Shown: positions 29,049-37,701 of the stretch, piece after piece
Layout of the letters: each line of letters starts with the position of its first letter
Position numbering within the stretch: the first letter of the stretch is position 1
Source of the DNA: Chromobacterium haemolyticum DSM 19808
Lineage (GTDB): Bacteria; Pseudomonadota; Gammaproteobacteria; Burkholderiales; Chromobacteriaceae
Direction of reading: 5' to 3'
NCBI RefSeq assembly: GCF_000711885.1
Contig: NZ_JONK01000029.1
Coordinates: 1-64,000, forward strand
DNA: 64,000 nucleotides
The notes under the pieces: model-generated
What the model was told of the DNA's origin: nothing
The model's input: the letters and a program-made list of their open reading frames with translations, nothing else
Databases searched by the model: none
Made by a program: the position numbers and the translations under genes

Positions 29049-30255
29049 AAACAAATTGCTGGCCATCCTGGCGCTAAGCTTCGGTTTCGTGTTTTTCGAT
29101 CGGCTGGCGCTGTCCTTTCTCTTTCCCTTCATGGCGGCCGAACTGCGCTTGACTCCCGCGCATCTGGGCATGCTGGCGTCGGCCTTGGCGCTGACCTGGT
29201 CCTTGTCCGGCCTGGGTCTGGGGGCATGGTCGGACCGGCGCGGCGTGAAAAAGCCGATGCTGGTGGCGGCGGTGCTGGCGTTCTCGTTGTTTTCCGCCGC
29301 TTCCGGCCTGGTGGCCGGTTTCCTGTCCTTGCTGCTGTTCCGCGCGTTGATGGGGGTGGCGGAAGGGCCGGTGCTACCCATTTCCCAATCGCTGCTGGCG
29401 GCGGCGTCCACGCCGGCGAGGCGCGGTTTCAATATGGGCATCGTCAACGGCTCGGCGCCGGGCCTGCTGGGCGCTGTGCTGGGCCCGCCGCTGCTGGTGG
29501 CGCTGGCCGAGACCCACGGCTGGCGCGCCGCCTTCTACCTGTCGTGTCTGCCCGGGCTGCTGATCGCCTGGCTGGTTTGGCGGCATGTGCGCGAGCCGGC
29601 GCCCGCGCCGATGCCGGCAGGCCGGGGCGGCGGCTTCGTCTCGTTGCTGGGCGAGCGCAACATTCTGCTGTGCGTGCTGATCGCCTGCAGCTACATCACC
29701 TGGTTCATCATCCTGATCTCCTTCACGCCCACCTTTCTGATTCAGGTCAAGGGCATGAGCCCGCAGGCGATGGGAGCGGTGATGAGCAGCCTGGGCTTCG
29801 CCTGGGTGGCGTGGGGCGCGCTGGTGCCGGCGATTTCCGACCGCATCGGCCGCAAGCCGGCGATGGTGGGGTTTTCCTTGATCGCCGCCTGCTGCCCCTT
29901 GGTGTTGCTCAACGTGGACCGCATGGCCTGGCTGCTGCCGCTGGTGTTTCTCAGCTACACCGGCTTGGGCTGCTTCACCCTGTTCATGGCCACGATTCCG
30001 GCGGAAACGGTGTCGCCGCGGCGCATCGCCACCGCGCTGGGCATGATCATGGGAGTGGGCGAACTGGCCGGAGGCTTTGTCGCGCCCACGGTGGCCGGCT
30101 TCGCCGCGGACCGCTACGGCCTGTCCATCGTGATGTGGATCGCCATGGCGGGCGCCCTGTTGCCGGCGTTGCTGTCCTTGGGCCTGCGCGAAACCGCGCC
30201 GCTGCGGCTGAAGCCGAGCGGAGCCGTGCCGGAAGCCGACCGGGCGCCGACCTGA
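29032..30255 (+). CDS. MFS transporter (anion:cation symporter-like)
   Basis: Inner-membrane transporter of 407 residues with about 12 hydrophobic segments. MFS motif A is present as GAWSDRRGVKKP and its second-half counterpart SDRIGRKPAM; GVAEGPVLPISQSLL resembles organic-anion or aromatic-acid symporters. The ribosome site AGAGAGG lies 6 bases upstream. It sits between an AraC regulator and an outer-membrane channel-like gene, a common arrangement for uptake of aromatic compounds. Substrate not determinable. Confidence 0.85.
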   Translation: MRLSYENKLLAILALSFGFVFFDRLALSFLFPFMAAELRLTPAHLGMLASALALTWSLSGLGLGAWSDRRGVKKPMLVAAVLAFSLFSAASGLVAGFLSLLLFRALMGVAEGPVLPISQSLLAAASTPARRGFNMGIVNGSAPGLLGAVLGPPLLVALAETHGWRAAFYLSCLPGLLIAWLVWRHVREPAPAPMPAGRGGGFVSLLGERNILLCVLIACSYITWFIILISFTPTFLIQVKGMSPQAMGAVMSSLGFAWVAWGALVPAISDRIGRKPAMVGFSLIAACCPLVLLNVDRMAWLLPLVFLSYTGLGCFTLFMATIPAETVSPRRIATALGMIMGVGELAGGFVAPTVAGFAADRYGLSIVMWIAMAGALLPALLSLGLRETAPLRLKPSGAVPEADRAPT

Positions 30256-30316
30256 GCGCCATTCTCATTGCGCGTCCCGCTGCGCCGGGACGCCGCACTC
30301 CCTGACGGAGAACATC

Positions 30317-31210
30317 ATGCACAAGACTTTGATCAATACGCTGGCCGGGCTGTCGGCGGCGTTGGCCTGTGTAACGGCTCAGGCCACCCAGTCCGGCGCG
30401 GACACCATCGGCGCCGGCGCCGAGGGCTTTCTTGCCGGCGCGCTGCCGCCGGCCGGTTGGTACGGCGTGTTCTATTACACCCATTATCAGGCTAAGCGTT
30501 TCAACGACGATGCCGGCAACGCTTCCGTGCCGGGCTTCAAACTGCAGGCCGACGTGTTGGTGCCGCGGCTGCTGTATATGTCCGACCGGACCTTGTGGGG
30601 CGGGCGGTTGGGCGGTTTCGCGCTGGCGCCGCTGCCCAGCTTGAGCCTGGACGCGGGCGGTGGGCATGAGCGCCGCAGCGGTCTGGGCGACGCGGTGCTG
30701 GGGCCGGTGCTGGCCTGGGGCGATGCCGGGCCGCTGCATACGGTCTTGGCGGCCGACATCGTGCTGCCCACCGGCAGTTATGATCGCGATCGGATGTTGA
30801 ACCTGGGGGCCAATCATTACTCGCTGCGGCCGGTGTTCGCCTTTTCCTATCTGCCGGCGTCCGGCTGGGAGCTCTCGTCCAAGATCAGCTACACCTTCAA
30901 CGGCAAGAACCGGGACATCGATTACCAGTCCGGCCAGCAGTTCCATTTCGACTACTCGCTGAGCTACGCGGCCGGCCCGGCCTGGCGGCTGGGGCTGAAC
31001 GGCTATTTCATCAAGCAGACCACGGATGATACCCAGCATGGTCAGGCGGTGGCGGGCAACGGCTTTCGCGGCCAGGCTTTCGCCATCGGTCCGGCGCTGC
31101 GCTATCAGTTCGACAAGGCCGGCTTGGAGCTGAGGTGGCTGAAGGAGTTCGAAGTGCGAAACCGGCCGGAGGGCGATGCCTTGTGGCTCAAGCTGGTGTT
31201 GCCTTTGTAG
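30317..31210 (+). CDS. outer-membrane channel-like protein, phenol MetA-degradation family
   Basis: A 297-residue protein with a signal peptide (NTLAGLSAALACVTAQA) and a beta-barrel pattern of alternating residues, ending in the hydrophobic motif LWLKLVLPL. The segments HFDYSLSYAAGPAWRLGLNG and AFAIGPALRYQFDKAGLELR look like the SphA/MetA-pathway outer-membrane proteins found with aromatic degradation genes. It probably admits the substrate of the MFS transporter 62 bases upstream; a GCGTCCC/GGGACGC hairpin (30272-30293) lies in that gap. Confidence 0.75.
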   Translation: MHKTLINTLAGLSAALACVTAQATQSGADTIGAGAEGFLAGALPPAGWYGVFYYTHYQAKRFNDDAGNASVPGFKLQADVLVPRLLYMSDRTLWGGRLGGFALAPLPSLSLDAGGGHERRSGLGDAVLGPVLAWGDAGPLHTVLAADIVLPTGSYDRDRMLNLGANHYSLRPVFAFSYLPASGWELSSKISYTFNGKNRDIDYQSGQQFHFDYSLSYAAGPAWRLGLNGYFIKQTTDDTQHGQAVAGNGFRGQAFAIGPALRYQFDKAGLELRWLKEFEVRNRPEGDALWLKLVLPL

Positions 31211-31232
31211 CGGAAGGGATTGATGCGGGAGG

Positions 31233-31265
31233 AAGTGCCGGGCGCGTGCGCCCGGCACTTTTTAT
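31233..31265 (+). terminator. intrinsic terminator shared by convergent genes
   Basis: AAGTGCCGGGCG (31233-31244) pairs with CGCCCGGCACTT (31249-31260) across a CGTG loop, followed by TTTATTT. The stop codon of the convergent cytochrome b561 gene (31262-31264) lies in the T-run. Confidence 0.88.
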
Positions 31266-31816
31266 TTGGAGACGCGCAGTGGCCCGATTAGCCGGGTCAG
31301 AGTGTTGTCCTTGACGATGAAGTGGTGCCATAACGCCGCGGCCGCATGCAGGATGGCCAGCCACATGAGAGCGTTGCCCAGCCATTCGTGAGCTTCCTTG
31401 AGATCGTGCGAGATATCCGGCATGGGGGGGAGCAGCAAGGGCAGAGGAAAACCAAAGAAGTCTATATTTTTGCCGGCGGCTTGGATAAAGGCGATGCCCA
31501 GCAGCGGCAATGCCAGCATCAGCGCGTAGAGCGACCAGTGGCCTGCCTTGGCGGCCAAAGCCGCCAGCCGGCCCGGCTGGGGGGTGATGGCGGGCGACGG
31601 ATTGCCCGCACGCCAGATCAGGCGAGGAAACAGCAATAACAAGACGAGTAGTCCGGCCTGAACATGGGCGTATTTGACGCTGTCGCGCAGCGGCGTGCCC
31701 TTGGGGAAAATCCCTTTGGCTTCAATGAAAATCAGCGCGGCAATGACGCCTAAAGCGCCTAGCCAGTGCAGCGCGCGGGAAACCGCGCCATAGCGTTGAG
31801 AAGTATTGCGCAGCAT
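31262..31816 (-). CDS. cytochrome b561
   Basis: Inner-membrane di-heme electron carrier of the YodB/CybB type, 184 residues with four hydrophobic helices. Candidate heme ligands are His in SRALHWLGALG, KYAHVQAG, and KEAHEWLGNALMWLAILHAAAALWHH near the C terminus. Such proteins shuttle electrons between quinol and oxidants such as superoxide. The ATG at 31814-31816 begins MLRNTSQRYGAVSRALHW, typical of the family. It is flanked by an outer-membrane gene and a miniature repeat and is probably monocistronic. Confidence 0.88.
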   Translation of the reverse strand: MLRNTSQRYGAVSRALHWLGALGVIAALIFIEAKGIFPKGTPLRDSVKYAHVQAGLLVLLLLFPRLIWRAGNPSPAITPQPGRLAALAAKAGHWSLYALMLALPLLGIAFIQAAGKNIDFFGFPLPLLLPPMPDISHDLKEAHEWLGNALMWLAILHAAAALWHHFIVKDNTLTRLIGPLRVSK

Positions 31817-31878
31817 GAGGAATGTCCTTGCATGGGGTAATGCGTGCAGCATGGAATGCAAAGCTTATGCGAAGCTTA

Positions 31879-31954
31879 AGAACCTGTTTACGCTCTCTCG
31901 AGCCAAGGCGAAAACAGGTTCTGAGAAATCAGAATAGATCATGAACAAGTTCTA
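31879..31954. repeat. miniature copy of stop-codon-linked repeat with both ends (copy D)
   Basis: AGAACCTGTTTACGCTCT at the left and AGATCATGAACAAGTTCT at the right are inverted repeats matching in about 14 of 18 positions. The interior is shortened to about 40 bases but retains AGCCAAGGCGAAAAC from the family core. It is the only copy not next to a stop codon. The remainder of 31955-32078 holds nothing I can identify. Confidence 0.65.
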
Positions 31955-32078
31955 ATGATTTTTTGGCAAGGTCTGGGAGGCGAAGCCACGGCTCAATCTA
32001 GCCGGCGCAGCACGGTTTGTGTCGGAGGCGGCTTTGCTGCCGGCCGCCCCCGTCGGAACAGGGGCTTACGGTGGCGGC

Positions 32079-33662
32079 TTACTGGCCGGAGAGCATGAAT
32101 TCCGCGCAGCGCTCGGCGATCATCACCACCGGCGCATTGGTGTTGCCGGAGACGATGGAGGGCATCACCGAGGCGTCGCAAACCCGCAGACCGGTCACGC
32201 CCTTGACGCGCAGCCGCGGGTCCACCACCGCGTCGTCGTCGCCGCCCATGCGGCAGGTGCCGACCGGGTGATAGACGGTTTTGGCGAATTGGCGGATGTG
32301 CTGCTCCAGCCTCGCGTCGTCGGCGTGCTCCGCCGGCGAGGGCAGCAGTTCTTCGGAGATCAGCCGGCGCATCGACGGCGTCCGCAGAATGCGACGCGCC
32401 AGTTTGACGCCGCGAAGCAGGCAGGTGATATCCTCCGCCTCGCGCAGCGCGCCGCTGTCGAAGCGCAGCGGCGCGGCCGGGTCGGCGCCGGCCAGCGCGA
32501 CGCTGCCGCGCGACTTGGGGCGCAGCAGGCAGGGGTTGATGGAAATGCCGTGGCCGGGCAGCGGCTCGCGATCCACGTCGCCCACCAAGGTGGGCAGCAC
32601 ATGAAACTGAATGTCCGGCCGGCCGCCGCCGCCGGTGTCGACGAAACCGCCGGATTCCACCACGTTGGAGCTCAGCAAACCGGTGCGGAACAACTGCCAT
32701 TGCAGGCCGTGGCGCAGCGCGGTCAGGCCGCGGTCCTGGCCCAACAGGCTGATGGGCGCTCGGGCGCGGCCGTAGACCGACACTTCCAGATGGTCCTGGT
32801 AGTTGGCGCCCACTTCCGGCGCGTCGCGCAGCACGGCGACGCCGTGTTCGCGCAACTGCGCGGCGGGGCCGATGCCGGACAGCATCAGCAGTTTGGGGCT
32901 GGACAGCGCGCCGGCGCACAGCACGATCTCCGCCGTGGCGCGCGCGCGCTGGAGGCCGCCGGCGTCGCGCCATTCCACCTGACAGGCTCGGCGGCCGTCG
33001 AACCCGATTTTTTGCACATAGCAACCGGTGCGCAGGTCCAGTTCGGACCGTTGCCGGACCGCTGCCAGATAGGTGGCGGCGGTGCTGCCGCGCTGTCCGT
33101 CGAAAGTGGTGGTGTGGTAGAAGCCGACGCCGGCCTGTTCGCGGCCGTTGAAGTCGTCGTTGTAGGCCAGGCCGATTTCCTGAGCGCCCTGGACGAAGGC
33201 CAGGCTCAGCGGATGACGGTAGCGGGTGTCGCTGACTTTCAGCGGCCCGTCCACGCCGTGGTAGGGCTCGGACAAGCGCATATGGCTTTCCGCCTTCTTG
33301 AAGGCGGGCAGCACCCGCGCCCAGTCCCAACCCTCGCAGCCCTGAGCGGCCCAGTCGTCGTAGTCGGCGGCCTGGCCGCGGATGTAGACCATGGCGTTGA
33401 CCGAACTGCCGCCGCCCAGAGTGCGTCCCTGAGGCACGAAGATGCGCCTGCCGGCGGCTTCCGGCTGTGGCTCGCTGCGGTAGGTGACGGTGCGTTCGCT
33501 GCCCAGCACCTTGATGAAGGCCGCCGGCATGTGGATGTAGGGACTGTTGTCCGGCGGGCCGTCTTCCAGCAGCAGCACGCGTTTGCCGGCTTCGATCAGC
33601 CTATGGGTCAGCACGCAGCCGGCGGAGCCGGCTCCGATGAGGATGTAGTCGTAGTCGCGCAT
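32079..33662 (-). CDS. GMC-family FAD-dependent oxidoreductase (choline/alcohol dehydrogenase-like)
   Basis: Oxidises a primary alcohol with FAD; the native substrate is unknown. The 527-residue protein has the dinucleotide-binding motif YILIGAGSAGCVLTHRL at the N terminus, the GMC signature QGRTLGGGSSVNAMVYIRG at about 78-96, a second signature LCAGALSSPKLLMLSGIGP, and the C-terminal active-site region KTVYHPVGTCRMG with a second catalytic pair in SGNTNAPVVMIAERC. It lies 136 bases downstream of the hydroxylase reductase gene on the same strand. It could oxidise an arylethanol to the aldehyde feeding the HPA pathway; this is inference. Confidence 0.88.
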   Translation of the reverse strand: MRDYDYILIGAGSAGCVLTHRLIEAGKRVLLLEDGPPDNSPYIHMPAAFIKVLGSERTVTYRSEPQPEAAGRRIFVPQGRTLGGGSSVNAMVYIRGQAADYDDWAAQGCEGWDWARVLPAFKKAESHMRLSEPYHGVDGPLKVSDTRYRHPLSLAFVQGAQEIGLAYNDDFNGREQAGVGFYHTTTFDGQRGSTAATYLAAVRQRSELDLRTGCYVQKIGFDGRRACQVEWRDAGGLQRARATAEIVLCAGALSSPKLLMLSGIGPAAQLREHGVAVLRDAPEVGANYQDHLEVSVYGRARAPISLLGQDRGLTALRHGLQWQLFRTGLLSSNVVESGGFVDTGGGGRPDIQFHVLPTLVGDVDREPLPGHGISINPCLLRPKSRGSVALAGADPAAPLRFDSGALREAEDITCLLRGVKLARRILRTPSMRRLISEELLPSPAEHADDARLEQHIRQFAKTVYHPVGTCRMGGDDDAVVDPRLRVKGVTGLRVCDASVMPSIVSGNTNAPVVMIAERCAEFMLSGQ

Positions 33663-33798
33663 GAAGTCTCCCTTGTTGTGGCGCCGGCCTTCTTCTTTTG
33701 AGGATGGGCGGCTGCTCCAGCATAGGGCGGCCGCGCGCGGCGGCCTTGACCGGGCGCGCCCGCGGTCTTGACCGCCGCGGACGCGCCGGCCGGGAGAT

Positions 33799-34719
33799 TC
33801 AGCCTTGGCGGATCAGCGCGCGCAGCACGCGCTTGCAGGCGGCCAGATCCTGTTCGCCCAGCCCAGCCAGGATCTCCCGCTGTTGCTGCCCGGCGATGCG
33901 CCACAGCGTGGCGGCTTGTTCGCGGCCGGCCTCGCTGAGGCGATAGCCGGCGGCGTCGCGGGTCAGCAATCCCTTGCGGCGCAACTCGGCCTCGGCCAGT
34001 TCTATCGCCTCCGGCGGCATTGCCGCCTCGCGCTGCAGCGCGCAGCCATCCAGCCCCGCTTGCTGTTCCAGCACCAGCAGCAGCCGCGCTTCGCCGCCGC
34101 TCAGGCCGGTGGCGAGTTGGCGCGGCCGGTAACTGGCCTGGTAGGCTTGCAGCGCCTGGGTCAGCAGATAGAGCAGGTTGTCGCCCAGCCAGCCGGGCTG
34201 GGGTTCCGCGGCCGCGGCCGGCCGAGCGCGCGGGAGCGCGGCGGCGTACATGCCCTGGTGGTAGAGCAGCGGCGCGGCGCCGCAGTCGTCGAAGGCCTCG
34301 ACCAAACCCAGCAGAATCCAGTGGTCGCCGCCGTCCAGCCGCTGATGCAGCCGGCAATGGAAGCGGGCGGCGCAGCCGTCCAGCAGCGGTGCGCCGCCTA
34401 GGCCGGTTTCCGGTTCCAGGCCGGCGAATTTGTCCGAGGCGGCGCGGGCGAAGCGGTTGGACAGCTCAATCTGGTCGGCGGCCAGCACGTGAACGGCGAA
34501 GTGGCCTGCCTGGTTGAACACCGCGTTGCTGGCGGAGCGCTTGTCCAGGCTCCACAGCACCAGCGGCGGGTCCAGCGAGACGGAGTTGAAGCTGTTGGCG
34601 GTGACGCCGGCGCGTTCGCCGTCCGGCGTGGAGGCGGTGACGACGGTGACGCCGGTGGCGAAGTTGCCGAGCGCGCGGCGCAGCGCGCGCGCGTCGTGGG
34701 CAGGGGCAGGTGCGTTCAT
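33799..34719 (-). CDS. HPA 3-hydroxylase reductase component, flavin reductase fused to MarR-like domain (C1 type)
   Basis: NADH:FMN reductase that supplies reduced flavin to the oxygenase encoded next door. Residues about 10-165 form a flavin-reductase domain (RRALGNFATGVTVVTA, GVTANSFNSVSLDPPLVLWS, HFAVHVLAADQ). Residues about 180-306 form a MarR-like winged helix (SGGEARLLLVLEQQ, AEAELRRKGLLTRDAAGYRLS). This fusion and the 306-residue length match the Acinetobacter baumannii C1 reductase, whose C-terminal domain mediates stimulation by the substrate. The smaller HpaC of E. coli lacks it. A repeat copy separates it from the C2 gene. Confidence 0.88.
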   Translation of the reverse strand: MNAPAPAHDARALRRALGNFATGVTVVTASTPDGERAGVTANSFNSVSLDPPLVLWSLDKRSASNAVFNQAGHFAVHVLAADQIELSNRFARAASDKFAGLEPETGLGGAPLLDGCAARFHCRLHQRLDGGDHWILLGLVEAFDDCGAAPLLYHQGMYAAALPRARPAAAAEPQPGWLGDNLLYLLTQALQAYQASYRPRQLATGLSGGEARLLLVLEQQAGLDGCALQREAAMPPEAIELAEAELRRKGLLTRDAAGYRLSEAGREQAATLWRIAGQQQREILAGLGEQDLAACKRVLRALIRQG

Positions 34720-34785
34720 GGCGTATCCTCAAGGCCGCCCGGTGCGGGGCCGGAACGGCGCGGGTGGGAGAGGCTAGAGGGACGG

Positions 34786-34931
34786 TAGAACCTGTTCAAG
34801 GTCTTGCGAGCTAGAGCGAGACAAGACGAAAGCGGTTGAGAAAGCGGAATGCACAAGTGGTACATGAGCCTTTCGAAGCCGTTTTTAACGCCGTATCGCG
34901 CGAAGCGCAGCAGACTTTAAACAAGCTCTTA
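34786..34931 (-). repeat. full-length stop-codon-linked repeat (copy E)
   Basis: About 146 bp occupying nearly the whole gap between the C2 and C1 genes. Its right end contains the C2 gene stop (TTA at 34929-34931) and its left end reads AGAACCTGTTCAAGGTCT. The core GAGCGAGACAAGACGAAAGC and the A/G-rich centre align with copy F. Being between two subunits of one enzyme, it must be transcribed with them. Confidence 0.75.
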
Positions 34932-36098
34932 GACCATGGAGGGGTCCGGCTCCAGCCCCAGCAGCGAACGTCCCAGGATCTGGGCGCAGACGTCGTAGTC
35001 GGTATAGGCGTGGGCGCCAGTCATATGGGCGTCGCGGAACAGCCGCTGCGCTTCGTTTTCCAGCCGCCAACAGTTGCCGCCCATGGATTCGAACAAACGG
35101 TCCACCGCCTGGATGCACATCTTCACCGCATAGGCTTGGTTGGTGCGCCAGAAGGCCAGCGTTTCCGCCGTGGGGTAGCGCTGGGCCGCGCCGTGCTCGG
35201 CGTGATCGCGCCAGCTGGCTTCCAGCAAGGCGCGCGCGGCCAGCACTTGGTGAGTGGATTCGGCCAGCCTCATATAGGCTGGCAGCGCGGCGCCCACTTG
35301 GGCGCCGGTGTAGGCGCGGATGCGGTTGTGGCTGCGTTCCTTGAAGACTTGCAGCATGCGCTCGGCCACGCCCAGGCTGATGGCGGCGAAGCCGCTGGCG
35401 AAGTAGGGCCGGTAGGGCGCGTAGAAAATCTTGCTGTCCGGGTACAGGCCGAAGCCGGCGGAGCGGCCTTCCATCATGTCCTTGGCGGCTTCTATCCGGT
35501 GTTCCGGCACGAAGACCTTGTCCACCAGCAGCGTCTTGGTGCCGCTGCCTTGCATGCCGGCGGCGTGCCAGTCGTCGCGTATCTGGTAATCGGCGCGCGG
35601 CACCACGCCAAAGCAGTATTGCGGTTCGCCGTCCGGGCCGGGGCGGCGAAAGCCCAGTATCGCCCACTCAGCGTGGTCGCAGCCGCTGCTCCAGCCCATT
35701 TCACCGCTGAGCAGCACGCCGCCGTCCACGGCTTCGGCCCGGCCCAGCGGCGCGATGCTGCTACTGGCGGTGGCGTCGCGGTCCTTGCCCCAGACCTCCT
35801 CTTGCAGCCGGGCGGAGAACAGCGCGATCTGGTGACTGTGGGTGGCCAGCAGGCTGGCCGCCCAAGCGGTGCTGGCGCAGGCGCCGGCCAGCGCCGCCAC
35901 GCAGTCCGCGAATTCCGGCAGGCTGATTTCCTTGCCGCCGTAAGGCTTGGGCTGGAAGGCGCGGTGAAAGCCTATGCTTTTCAACAGCGCGATGTTTTCC
36001 GCCGGCACGGTGCGTTCGCGTTCCGCCTGCTCCGCATTGGCGGCGATGGCGGGCAGAATGGGGAGCAGGGTTTCCAGCAAGGGATTGGGGTGGCGCAT
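34929..36098 (-). CDS. 4-hydroxyphenylacetate 3-hydroxylase, oxygenase component (C2 type, acyl-CoA dehydrogenase fold)
   Basis: Uses reduced flavin from the C1-type partner and O2 to convert 4-hydroxyphenylacetate to 3,4-dihydroxyphenylacetate. The 389-residue protein closely follows the A. baumannii C2 oxygenase as I remember it: SIGFHRAFQPKPYGG, GACASTAWAASLLATHSHQ, ATASSSIAPLG, GWSSGCDHAEWAILGF, AKDMMEGRSAGFGLYPDSK and the C-terminal DAHMTGAHAYTDYDVCAQIL. Its N terminus is about 30 residues shorter. This is not homologous to the FAD-type HpaB of E. coli. It lies downstream of the MHS transporter gene and ahead of its reductase. Confidence 0.9.
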   Translation of the reverse strand: MRHPNPLLETLLPILPAIAANAEQAERERTVPAENIALLKSIGFHRAFQPKPYGGKEISLPEFADCVAALAGACASTAWAASLLATHSHQIALFSARLQEEVWGKDRDATASSSIAPLGRAEAVDGGVLLSGEMGWSSGCDHAEWAILGFRRPGPDGEPQYCFGVVPRADYQIRDDWHAAGMQGSGTKTLLVDKVFVPEHRIEAAKDMMEGRSAGFGLYPDSKIFYAPYRPYFASGFAAISLGVAERMLQVFKERSHNRIRAYTGAQVGAALPAYMRLAESTHQVLAARALLEASWRDHAEHGAAQRYPTAETLAFWRTNQAYAVKMCIQAVDRLFESMGGNCWRLENEAQRLFRDAHMTGAHAYTDYDVCAQILGRSLLGLEPDPSMV

Positions 36099-36204
36099 GG
36101 CGGTCTCCTGGGTGCGTGGTGGCGCTGGACAATAATGAATACCTTCATCGAATTTGCATTATGGATAGCGATACCACGCACTGGAATGCACCTTCCAAGC
36201 TGTC

Positions 36205-37599
36205 TTAGGTACTTTTCATAGAATTTGCGCGCATGGCTGAGGGGGCGGATCCACGCCAGCATATCGGGGAGGCGGCCTGTTCGGCTTCGTGCTCCGGTCC
36301 CAGCGGGATGTCGCGACGGTCGCGCAGCAGCAGCGTGGCGGCGAGGCCGATCAGCGTCATGCCGCTCAGATAGGCGGTCACCGCGGCGGTGGAGCCGGTC
36401 TGGGCTATCAGAGCCTTGGCTATCATCGGCGCGAAGGCGCCGCCGAGAATGGCGCCCAGCGCGTAGGAGATGGATACGCCGGAAAAGCGCACCGAGGCGG
36501 GGAACAGCTCCGCGTAGAAGGCCGATTGCGCGCCGTAGGTCAGGCCGGTGCCCACGGACAACAGGCACAGCGCCAGCAGCACCGCCGGCAAGCCGGCGCT
36601 GTTGACCAGCGGGAACAGCATCAGCACGCCGGCCAGCTGCACGCCGAAGCCTATGATGTAGATGCGGCGGCGGCCGATGCGGTCCGACCAGACGCCGGCC
36701 AGCCAGGTGAAGGCCATCCAGCAGGCGGAAGCGAAGGCGACGGCCAGCAGCACCGGGGTGCGCTCCATGCGCAGCGCGCCGGCGGGGTCAGTGGTGTAGT
36801 TTTGGATGAAGCCGCCTGTGGTCATGTAACCGACGGCGCTGTTGCCGGCGAACACCAGCGCGGCCAGCAGCACCAGCGACGCGTGGCGGCGGAACAGGTC
36901 CAGCACCGGAGTGCGCGAACCGGCTTTGCGCGCCTTGATCTCTTCGAAGACAGGGCTTTCCTCCACCGAGCGGCGCACCCATTGGCCGATGAACAGCAAC
37001 ACGACGCTGAACAGGAAGGGCATGCGCCAGCCCCATTCCAGGAAGGCGTCGCCGGGGGAGATCACCCCGCTCATCAGGGCGAACACGCCGGAAGCCAGCA
37101 GCAAGCCCAGCGGCACGCCAATCTGCGGGAAGGCGCCGTAGCGACCGCGCTGACCGCGCGGCGCGTGTTCCACCGCCATCAACACCGCGCCGCCCCATTC
37201 GCCGCCGGCGGAGATGCCTTGCAGGATGCGCAGCAGGATCAGCGCGAGCGGCGCCAGCAGGCCGGCGGATTCATAGGTGGGCAGCAGGCCGATCAGCGCG
37301 GTGGAGGCGCCCATCAGCACCAGGGTCAGCACCAGCATCGCGCGCCGGCCAAGCCGGTCGCCGTAGTGACCGGCGAGAAAGGCGCCCAGCGGCCGGAACA
37401 GGAAGCTGACGCCGACCGAGGCGAAGGCGATCAGCGTGGCGGAGCGTTCGCCGGCCGGAGCGAAGAACAGCTTATTGAACACCAGGCCGGCGGCGCTGGC
37501 GTAGATGAAGAAGTCGTACCATTCGATGGCGGTGCCGATCACGGTGGCGTAGGCGACTTTGCGCGCGGTCGCGCTTGAGCGAGCGGGGGTGTGACTCAT
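36205..37599 (-). CDS. MFS transporter, metabolite:H+ symporter (MHS) family
   Basis: Predicted inner-membrane importer, probably for 4-hydroxyphenylacetate given its place in the operon. It has 464 residues and about 12 hydrophobic helices. The MHS hallmarks are TVIGTAIEWYDFFIYASAAG at the N terminus, AGHYGDRLGRRAMLV (motif A), and RILQGISAGGEWGGAVLMAVEHAP. In E. coli the HPA importer is HpaX, from a different MFS branch, so this would be an analogue. It starts 102 bases after hpaI, with a GC hairpin between. Confidence 0.88.
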   Translation of the reverse strand: MSHTPARSSATARKVAYATVIGTAIEWYDFFIYASAAGLVFNKLFFAPAGERSATLIAFASVGVSFLFRPLGAFLAGHYGDRLGRRAMLVLTLVLMGASTALIGLLPTYESAGLLAPLALILLRILQGISAGGEWGGAVLMAVEHAPRGQRGRYGAFPQIGVPLGLLLASGVFALMSGVISPGDAFLEWGWRMPFLFSVVLLFIGQWVRRSVEESPVFEEIKARKAGSRTPVLDLFRRHASLVLLAALVFAGNSAVGYMTTGGFIQNYTTDPAGALRMERTPVLLAVAFASACWMAFTWLAGVWSDRIGRRRIYIIGFGVQLAGVLMLFPLVNSAGLPAVLLALCLLSVGTGLTYGAQSAFYAELFPASVRFSGVSISYALGAILGGAFAPMIAKALIAQTGSTAAVTAYLSGMTLIGLAATLLLRDRRDIPLGPEHEAEQAASPICWRGSAPSAMRANSMKST

Positions 37600-37676
37600 C
37601 TTTGTTCTCCTCGGGGGCGGAGCCGGAGCCGACTCCGGGCGGCGCTTTGTTCTTGTGTGGTCGCCGCTTTGGGTGT

Positions 37677-37696
37677 GGCGGGCCGTGCGGCCCGCC
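37677..37696. other. intercistronic hairpin between hpaI and the MHS transporter gene
   Basis: GGCGGGCC-GTGC-GGCCCGCC, a perfect 8-bp stem five bases after the hpaI stop. No T-run on either strand, so more likely an mRNA-stabilising or processing structure than a terminator. Confidence 0.5.
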
Positions 37697-37701
37697 GTGG
37701 G

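Noticed and set aside
34786-34931. Repeat copies as simple rho-independent terminators
   Set aside because: The ends are inverted repeats, but they are about 110 bases apart and not followed by T-runs; several copies lie inside apparent operons.
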